Assembly: GCF_021462225.1 (NCBI RefSeq)
Contig: NC_061806.1
Coordinates: 29,559,644 to 29,623,643 of the forward strand
Length of the DNA stretch: 64,000 nt
Direction of reading: 5' to 3'
DNA from: Girardinichthys multiradiatus
Lineage: Eukaryota > Chordata > Actinopteri > Cyprinodontiformes > Goodeidae
A program made the position numbers and the translations under genes. Shown one piece after another: positions 58,990-64,000 of this stretch (position 1 is its first letter; every line of letters starts with the position of its first letter). The notes below the pieces were generated by a model. It saw only the letters and a program-made list of their open reading frames with translations, ran no database searches and was not told the DNA's origin.

Positions 58990-60045
58990 CCGAGGAGGGA
59001 GGGCATGAGTAATTATCTTCAACAAGCAATAGTTGCCACTCATCAATCTGGGAAGGGTTACAAGGCCATCTCTAAACTATTTGGAGTCCATCGTTCTAGA
59101 GAGACGGAAATTATTGAGTGGAAAATATTCAGCCATAGTAGGAGATCGCCAAATGGCAAAAAAAAAAAAAAAGAAAACTAAAAACAAAACAACATTTTTT
59201 ACAAGTTTTGCTGCTCATCAATCTGAAGCGAGTTTAAGGCCATTATGAGTCCAACTGGAAAACCTGTCATCTTTGCAAAAAAAGATTACAGGTTTTTCTC
59301 AGCAAATTAAAACAAAATTCAGGCCAATCAATGCTTAGAAAAAAACACAATGCAGAGACAGGTAGACACCAGTGTTCAAACCGTAGGATGGCCATTAGGC
59401 TAAACTGGAAAAAACGTTTACTTAAGTGGAAAACATTTAAGGCTCATTTCTCAAAGTATGGTCATCCTATCAAATTCAGCAGACCAAGCAAAGCTCAGAA
59501 AAATTAGCAGACTCTACATGCCTCAGTTTTATTTTATTGTCATAAATTCTCATTATGACTAAACATGTTTGGCATGAATGAACGAGAGAAAGATTAATTG
59601 AATTTCCCTTTGGAAATAATATTTTTGAATTGAAACTGAATATAACTGAAATCTCTTGTCTCTAAAACATATTGCGGCACAACTTAGGTTTGCAATGTTT
59701 GCAACTGAACGAACTGCAACATTTCTGGAGCAATTGAAAGTAAAGATTATTAGTATTTTAGGGTCAAATGTGAAGCCATCTGTCCGACAGCTGAAATGGG
59801 TCATTAACAAGACAGTAAATTTACAACAAAATGAAACGAATTAAGCTGTTGCAAGGACCCAGTCAAACTACAGAACTACCGCTGGATAAAATGCTTTATC
59901 GGGACCTTATCAGAGCTGTGCAGAAATTAATGTTTGCAAACTTCAATGAATTGAAGAAATGTGGGGAAGAAAAGTGGACCAGAAGGAACTGTTACAGCAG
60001 AACAGAACCATTTCAGATTTAAGCTGCTGAAAAGGTTCACAAAGC
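58990..60045 (+). mobile_element. Degraded Tc1-like element with internal duplication
   Basis: The start region reads REGMSNYLQQAIVATHQSGKGYKAISKLFGVHRS-like (58990-59096). The HQSG...KAI region appears again in worn form at about 59205-59250 and the EWKIFS/KWKTFKAHF region twice (about 59118 and 59418). So either two copies are joined or part of one was duplicated. The rest follows family order: KFSRPSKAQKN-like (about 59470-59500), AAQLRFAMFATERTATFLEQL (about 59676-59745), ILGSNVKPSVRQLKW (about 59753-59800), DKMLYRDLIRAVQKLMFANFNELKKCGEEKW (about 59884-59980). Both catalytic blocks in the middle are deleted or unreadable. Same family as the fossil at 4.0 kb. Confidence 0.78.
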
Positions 60046-60505
60046 TTTTTAATCTGGAGTTTTTCAGACTGCTATTGCATTTAGGTTCAGTTCCTCTGTT
60101 AAATAATACACCAGTGTGATCAATTGTGTTATTGTTGGTTTTATGACCAAATTATTTTCTTTCAAGGACAGATTAACTTGTAACGGAAACACACAATAAC
60201 TCTCCCTCAAAATATTGAATGGATCTTTAAGTGATTCAAGCCAGCAATCTGATTGGTCACACCTACACCACTGATGAACCCCTAAGCCCAGTTAAGCACT
60301 TCACAGCATGAAGGAGGAGGAGAAAAAAAATCAGTGTTTCTACTTTTTCTGTTATTCATTCCTAGAACTAATCATTATTCATTTGTATCCCTTTGCCAAT
60401 AAAACTGCCTCAATGTTATTCAGCTGAGATTCTGATCCACGCTCCAACAGGATGGACAGTACCCATTAAGCTAAATTATGGGTTTGAAACTTCAGAGGCC
60501 ACTTT
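60046..60505. other. No recognisable feature
   Basis: Background between the Tc1-like fossil and the L2 3' fragment; nothing is recognised. Confidence 0.45.
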
Positions 60506-61165
60506 GATCCACATAGCCCTGTCTTTTAGTGTTTAACCCTTTCTCTCTCCTAGACATGGAAATTGACTGAGCTTTGACTGTAACTAATTATATGTGCTCT
60601 CTTTCAGACTCTAACCTTGAAAACTGGCTTAGAGATTATCTGTTCTTTCTTTCTAGGTGAAACAACTTAAGGAGCTACATCCATTAACATTTACTTTTCC
60701 TTCCCATAGAAAGTACTTCTGGATCAGTGCTTCTGTGTTCTTTTTGTGTCTCTGCTCTGTTCTCTCAAACCCCCAGACGGTCGTGGCAGATGGCCGCTCT
60801 CACTGAGCCTGGTTCTGCTGGAGGTTTCTTCCTGTTAAAAGGGAGTTTTTCCTCTCCGCTGTCGCTACATGCATGCTCAGTATGAGGGATTGCTGCAAAG
60901 TCAACGCCAGTGACTGTCCACTGTCTCTACATGCTCATCCAGGAGGAGGGAATGCTGCAAGTCACTGACTGGATGCAATCTGCTGGGTTTCCTTATATAG
61001 AAAAACTTTTTATCCAATTTGAATAAATAACTAACTCCGACTGCACTGTTCAGTTGTTAGGATTAATTGGAATGTATGTACCTGACTGTTGTAAAGTGCC
61101 TTGAGACGACATGTGTTGTGAATTGGCGCTATATAAATAAAACTGAATTGAATTGAATTGAACTT
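60506..61165 (+). mobile_element. L2/Maui-type LINE, 3' UTR fragment
   Basis: Begins GATCCACATAGCCCTGTC and follows the 3' UTR of the LINE at 27901-28495 closely to the same tail (GGCGCTATATAAATAAAACTG plus GAATT repeats). No coding sequence is included, so it is a strongly 5'-truncated insertion of the same subfamily. It contains a 170-bp segment (TGGCCGCTCTCACTGAGCC... about 60791-61030) that the 28-kb copy lacks. Confidence 0.93.
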
Positions 61166-61279
61166 GAGGTCCTGTGAACTCATCAACACGAACCCAGAAT
61201 GCTTTGTTCCATGATACATTATTGAGCTGAAAGTAGCTGTTTTATATCGGGTAAATTGTGCACCTAAAAAGCTGCACAT

Positions 61280-61600
61280 GGTCAGTAAGAGAGCTCAGTT
61301 ACACTGCAGCAATCAAACATGGAACCACTGCTAAGAGGCCCAAATCATGATCCAACCATCTGTGTGCCTCAGCAGAAACCAAGAGGCGATCAGGCTCAGT
61401 GTTTTTCCAGCCTTCAGCTGCGAGCATGGAGAGACCAAGCTCACTACAGCCTCGCTTTTCTGTTCTTGGCTGCAGTGAGTGGAACATGAAGATGGCGCTC
61501 TGAAGTCGGAGCCCATCTGCCTCAAGGTTGGAGGTTCCTAGATGATTTTCTGCCCACCAAATTTGTAAAGAGTGGTCCTCTGAGTTACATTGGAGTAAAG
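61280..61600 (-). mobile_element. Degraded Tc1/mariner fragment, probably the DD36E-type family of 5.7 kb
   Basis: The + strand word CCCATCTGCCTCAAGGTTGG at 61513 is the reverse complement of the family's LRQMG region. On the reverse strand MFHSLQPRTEKRGCSEL-like and WKNTEPDRLLVSAEAHRWLDHDLG-like readings follow (about 61487-61330), compare the family's WTxxxWxxVLWSDES and later blocks. Only the middle of the transposase remains and it is frameshifted. Assignment rests on this limited match. Confidence 0.55.
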
Positions 61601-64000
61601 TGCCAAACCGTGTCGGCTCTCCTGGTCGTTCTGAGGAAATTTTGCAGCAATTTCAGAAACACTCCCACTGAGCCATCAACAGTGATAACATCCAGGGATC
61701 CCATTTTGTTCTTGCTTGGTGTGAAGTTTGACAGTAGCTGCAGTAAATGGAAGGTTGCTGCTGAGCACCTACTTCTGATGCCAGAAATTACAAATATGCA
61801 GGGATGCAGTTTAATCCATGTTAAGCTGCTGAGCATAAAGGCTGAGGTATTAACCGCTGTAATTAACCACTGACACTTCTACCCTCAGAGAAGGCATCAG
61901 TCCTCTGGTTCCTACCTTCGTCTTCTCAAGGATCGTCTCAGGTTTTGTCTTCAGATCAAAGAAACTGGATCATAAAACGTGTTTCTGTTATATTAAATAA
62001 AACAGCATAGCATTCAGCAGAGTTTTTGTTCACTTGAGGTTAGACTTAAATAATTTCAGATGCTTGAAATGGCAGATAATTGCATGTTCTTAAAAATAAA
62101 ACTCTACAGCTTAAGCAGGCTGTACTGTCTTTTTACTATGGCAGTGCAGCATTGACCAATAAATGTGTTGAGAAGTCAAATGAGTAATTAAGTTTAGGGG
62201 TAATAAAATGAAGGTGGCCTTAAAACCCAATCGGATACCTCTCTTTGGATTTCACCTCCTTTCAGTCTCTGTTAGCAATAGCTTTCAAAGCCAGAGCAAA
62301 ATCCAACGCTTTGTTCCAGAGATGTTTTGGACCAAATCGGGGCACTCTGGGTTTAAACAAGCCTGAAAACTGAAAGTGCATTACATCAATATAAAAATAG
62401 CTGGAGGCAGTTTATTCCCAGAGTTTTTCCCTACATCATCTGATGTAATGCTCCTCGCACGCTTTGAGCTTTCCCCTCTGCCGCTCACAGGGTTTGGATC
62501 TCAGAAAATCACACCTCCTGTGATCAAATGCTATGAAGTGTTGAGTTGTGAGTTTGATTTCAACTTAACAGCCTTAATATACGCTGAACTAGGCACAAAA
62601 TAGCTCCAGAGTAGATTCTATTGGATGAACAGCTTCACAACAAGAGGTTTGGCACTTTGTTTAATGCAAAAGGTACACACCCTCAAATCTAGATTAGTTA
62701 TAATAAATGTTATTTGACTTTATTCAGTACTGAATAATCCTGCAAATGCTTAACTGGATCATTGCTTGAAAATACCAAAAAATAAGAAATTCAATTTTAA
62801 GAGCAAATATTTTAGAGGCGAAAAACCAAAAAACATTGGATGAATAAAGCATAAATAAATACAACACATTTTTCTGATATAAAAGAGCCATTTGAGTCAC
62901 GCAGCATAAAAACAGGAAGCACTTCCACATAAATATGATATTGAAGTCTGTCACAGTTCATTGCTGAAAACACAAAATCTATTTTTTTCTAATAAAGTTG
63001 GAATTTTGGATTTAAGACTACAAACAACCAACATTTACAGTTAAGCAGGGCATATTCATAACCAGGGAGTCAACAGTAAGCATAACAAGGTGACCACAGC
63101 AATTATTTGTGAACATAAAGTGTCTCAGACAAAGAAAAATGCTTTCTATCATAGTCAGTTTTACCATTTTGTCCTCTCTCCATTCGAAAGGTTTCTGAAG
63201 ACCTCAGATTGTGTTAAATAACTAAGCTCTTAAATTTGTTAAAACAAATATAATCAGATTCAACTCATTATTTCCTCTGTGTCTGAGATTAATAAAGGAG
63301 AAAACATTTAACTGCGCCTTCAATTTGACTGTTTAAGGCCAAATGACACGTTGAATGGCAACAGCAGGCTGACTCAGAGGTTAAATGCCATGTCAGGTGG
63401 TGTCCTATTGTTTTGACACCTCCAGTGAAGTTAAAACTGAAAGAGCAAAACTGATTATGGGTAGAAAAGATGTTAAAAAAGTTTTGTCACAAGAGGTCAT
63501 TTATCATGTCTGTTCAATTACAGGCAGGCTGGACTGGTCAAAGATCTTTTATATCTCTCTGTTGGGTGCTGGTTTGACAGGTCTCCAAGCTACCACTCTC
63601 GGACATTTCTAATGTTCTAATCCTCACAGGACTGATCTTCACTTTATGACCTCAAATTCAAGATACAGACTTTGTGATCACCAGTTTTCTCATGGGTAGC
63701 TATTGTAGCAGGTGCTGTTGCCAAAATATAGACAGAGTCTAATGTGTTGCTCTTTGCTCGTTAAAACCATCATGATCTACAAGCCCAAACTTAACCGTGA
63801 AGGAAAGGTTTTAAAATGTATGAGTTATCAAGTAAAGAAACACCTACAAGTCACGGATGAAAACTGTTTCAGGTATAGAACTGTCCCAAAAGGACCTGAA
63901 CTTGATATCATAACCCGAAAGAGATTTCCACTTTAATGTTTACCTGAGTCCTGGCCTCCGTCAGCATTTTAAGCCTCCTCCAACCTCAATAAAGATAAGC
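61601..64000. other. Unannotated stretch
   Basis: No supported gene, RNA or recognised repeat to the end of the window. Short frames at 61610-61873, 63385-63612 and 63712-63936 show no domain. Confidence 0.45.

Overview
This window looks like ordinary non-coding euchromatin of a teleost fish, most likely a percomorph. I infer this from the repeat content: Rex1- and Rex3-type LINEs, an L2/Maui-type LINE with the fish-style 3' tail, many Tc1-like DNA transposons of families that are abundant in fish, tRNA-derived SINE-like repeats and (TG)n microsatellites. The species cannot be read from this. I found no host protein-coding exon, tRNA, rRNA or CRISPR array that I can support. Every long reading frame with a recognisable protein belongs to a transposable element, and all of these are damaged.

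Layout. 0-11.9 kb: AT-rich background with Tc1-like fossils at about 0.3-1.0, 3.0-3.3, 4.0-4.3 and 5.7-6.2 kb, and a (TG)n tract at 7.8 kb. 12.0-13.4 kb: 5'-truncated Rex3. 14.5-22.1 kb: several Tc1-like fossils, one of them split by a 756-bp solo LTR with a 5-bp target duplication, plus a reverse-strand SINE-like copy. 23.65-28.5 kb: a nearly full-span but internally deleted L2-type LINE with an esterase-like ORF1, itself hit by a 5'-truncated SINE-like insertion. 28.5-35.3 kb: mostly unannotated sequence. 35.3-36.8 kb: a Tc1-like fossil carrying two SINE-type insertions. 38.2-39.1 kb: a reverse-strand Tc1-like fossil. 39.9-43.1 kb: a second Rex3, another Tc1-like fossil and two pairs of diverged direct non-coding duplicates flanking them. 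45.3-46.5 kb: Rex1-type LINE 3' end. 49.4-50.7 kb: a complete Tc1/mariner element with 31-bp TIRs and a full-length transposase frame broken only by two stops, with DD36E catalytic spacing. 55.6-55.9 kb: tRNA-derived SINE. 57.0-58.6 kb: a complete Tc1-like DD34E element with about 200-bp TIRs. 59.0-61.6 kb: a duplicated Tc1-like fossil, an L2 3'-end fragment and a reverse-strand Tc1-like fossil. 61.6-64.0 kb: nothing recognised.

The genes here do not work together as a system. They are independent generations of parasitic elements, and the nesting gives a relative order: Tc1-like before solo LTR; Tc1-like before SINEs; L2 before SINE-like. The best-preserved, presumably youngest elements are at 49.4, 57.0 and 45.3 kb. 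I did not find a convincing undescribed biological system. The most useful leads are the DD36E element, the nested structures with exact target duplications, and the unexplained local direct duplicates at 39.9-43.1 kb. Family names come from recalled motifs and consensus features, not from a database search.
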